Origin: Bacteroidota bacterium | GTDB lineage: Bacteria; Bacteroidota; Bacteroidia; Chitinophagales; Chitinophagaceae | Assembly: GCA_947456625.1 (NCBI GenBank) | Contig: CANGQJ010000009.1 | Coordinates: 41,532-105,531 of the forward strand | DNA length: 64,000 nucleotides | Reading direction: 5' to 3' | Shown: positions 63,144-64,000 of the stretch, piece by piece | How positions within the stretch are numbered: the first letter of the stretch is position 1 | How the letters are laid out: the number at the start of each line of letters is the position of its first letter | The notes under the pieces: model-generated | Database searches by the model: none | Told to the model about the DNA's origin: nothing | What the model saw: the letters and a program-made list of their open reading frames with translations, nothing else | Position numbers and translations under genes: made by a program

Positions 63144-64000
63144 ATGAAAAAAATCTTCAAATTTATTGGCTATATTTTATTGTCAATAATTGGTTTAATT
63201 GCAATTTCTTTAACGGTTATGTATGTAAAAAGCTACATCACTTACAATGATGCAGCTAAATTAATAGGCAATGAAGCGTCTATTTTAAATATAGATGGTC
63301 TTGCGTTCCGTGATTTAAATAAGAACGGCAAGTTAGATGCCTATGAAGATAATAGAGTGAATATCGAAGATCGTATCACTAACTTGATAGGTCAAATGAC
63401 ATTAGAGGAAAAAGCAGGTTCCATGTTTATTACCATGGCAGCAATGAATGGGGATGGGTCTTTATCAGAAACGCAATCTATCGTAAACCCTTTTTCTTTT
63501 GTGGTTGAGGGCAATACTGCCATGTTGTTAGGTAAAAACATGAATCATTTTAATACCATACAATCTACTAGTCCCGAAGCAATGGTTATATGGCATAATA
63601 ATATTCAAAAATTAGCAGAGCGTTCAAGACTTGGCATACCAATTACATTGGCTACCGATCCAAGACATGGAGTACCTAATGCACCTGGCGCAAGTATTTA
63701 TAGTCCTTTCTTTTCTAGCTGGCCTTCTACTTTGGGTTTAGCTGCTACAAGAGACAGCAATTTAGTGCGCAGCTTTGGCGACATTGCTAGGCAAGAATAT
63801 AAAGCCCTAGGATTTAGATTAACCTTATCTCCCATGGCCGACTTAGCAACCGAGCCAAGATGGGGTAGAATTAATGGAACATTTGGAGAAGATGCCGAAC
63901 TAGCTGCTACCATGACTAAGGCATACATTTTAGGTTTTCAAGGAGATACCATTAATGAGAATACGGTGGAGTGTATGGTAAAACATTTTTCGGGCGGAGG
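63144..64000 (+). CDS. Glycoside hydrolase family 3 (beta-glucosidase-like), 5' part
   Basis: Open to the right edge of the window; 285 complete codons are visible. A membrane-spanning or signal segment (YILLSIIGLIAISLTVMYV) is followed by LNKNGKLDAYEDNRVNIEDR and the GH3 N-terminal domain: NLIGQMTLEEKAGSMF, RLGIPITLATDPRHGVPNAP, GFRLTLSPMADLATEPRWGR and TFGEDAELAATM, then MVKHFSGG, the catalytic-domain lysine-histidine motif. The catalytic aspartate lies beyond the window end. Likely an exported beta-glycosidase acting on oligosaccharides. It starts 16 bases after the TlpA-like gene, so it may share the transcript, though its function is unrelated at first sight. Confidence 0.92.
   Translation, partial: MKKIFKFIGYILLSIIGLIAISLTVMYVKSYITYNDAAKLIGNEASILNIDGLAFRDLNKNGKLDAYEDNRVNIEDRITNLIGQMTLEEKAGSMFITMAAMNGDGSLSETQSIVNPFSFVVEGNTAMLLGKNMNHFNTIQSTSPEAMVIWHNNIQKLAERSRLGIPITLATDPRHGVPNAPGASIYSPFFSSWPSTLGLAATRDSNLVRSFGDIARQEYKALGFRLTLSPMADLATEPRWGRINGTFGEDAELAATMTKAYILGFQGDTINENTVECMVKHFSGG

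Overview
The window is an AT-rich stretch of chromosome from a Bacteroidota bacterium, most likely a Chitinophagales/Chitinophagaceae-type aquatic species. The evidence is a truncated CarboxypepD-type outer-membrane barrel, GldL/GldM-type proteins, a type IX secretion (T9SS) type A sorting domain, a fused two-domain E1 dehydrogenase, DUF1573, FISUMP domains and several TAnnTTTG (Bacteroidota -7) promoter motifs lying almost on start codons. Green-tuned proteorhodopsin plus a Brp/Blh carotene dioxygenase make it a probable photoheterotroph. No rRNA, tRNA, insertion sequence, integrase or CRISPR array was found.

Region 1 (1-33.9 kb) is ordinary housekeeping and transport. It holds the end of an outer-membrane barrel gene, an aminotransferase, a fused alpha/beta 2-oxoacid dehydrogenase E1, YebC, amino-acid and dicarboxylate transporters, DedA, an MFS carrier, a heptosyltransferase-like GT9, malate dehydrogenase, a tight minus-strand operon atpG-scpB-lysA-mlaF-thioredoxin, a secA-deoC-M20 peptidase run, malic enzyme, an MlaE permease, a beta-CASP nuclease, an O-antigen ligase/TPR fusion, an SDR, DUF2130 and an SSS symporter.

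Region 2 (34-41.9 kb) is a light, redox and carbon cluster. It holds inositol oxygenase facing the SSS symporter, an EamA exporter, a SOUL haem-binding protein, DUF2805, a DUF2256 zinc-ribbon gene, AlkB, DUF3050, proteorhodopsin and Blh with a strong terminator between the last two. A TsdA-like dihaem cytochrome and an exported DsrE protein follow, suggesting thiosulfate/tetrathionate chemistry. A 31-aa single-membrane-span protein closes this part.

Region 3 (42.3-63.1 kb) is the most unusual part: one closely packed ~20-kb plus-strand gene run. A membrane-bound AraC-type regulator and a small AraC-like HTH protein precede divergent paralogues of the T9SS motor proteins GldL and GldM. Next come a beta-helix protein ending in a PorG-like outer-membrane barrel, a small lipoprotein and a small T9SS type A sorting-domain protein. 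The 3,607-aa fibre protein follows, built from phage tail-fibre motifs, a 22-unit coiled-coil array and YadA-like head repeats. Two tandem FISUMP-domain proteins and a TlpA-like oxidoreductase complete the run. I infer a dedicated, motor-energised envelope machine that assembles or exports a giant surface fibre, and I know of no described system with this composition. A GH3 glycosidase running off the right edge begins 16 nt later.
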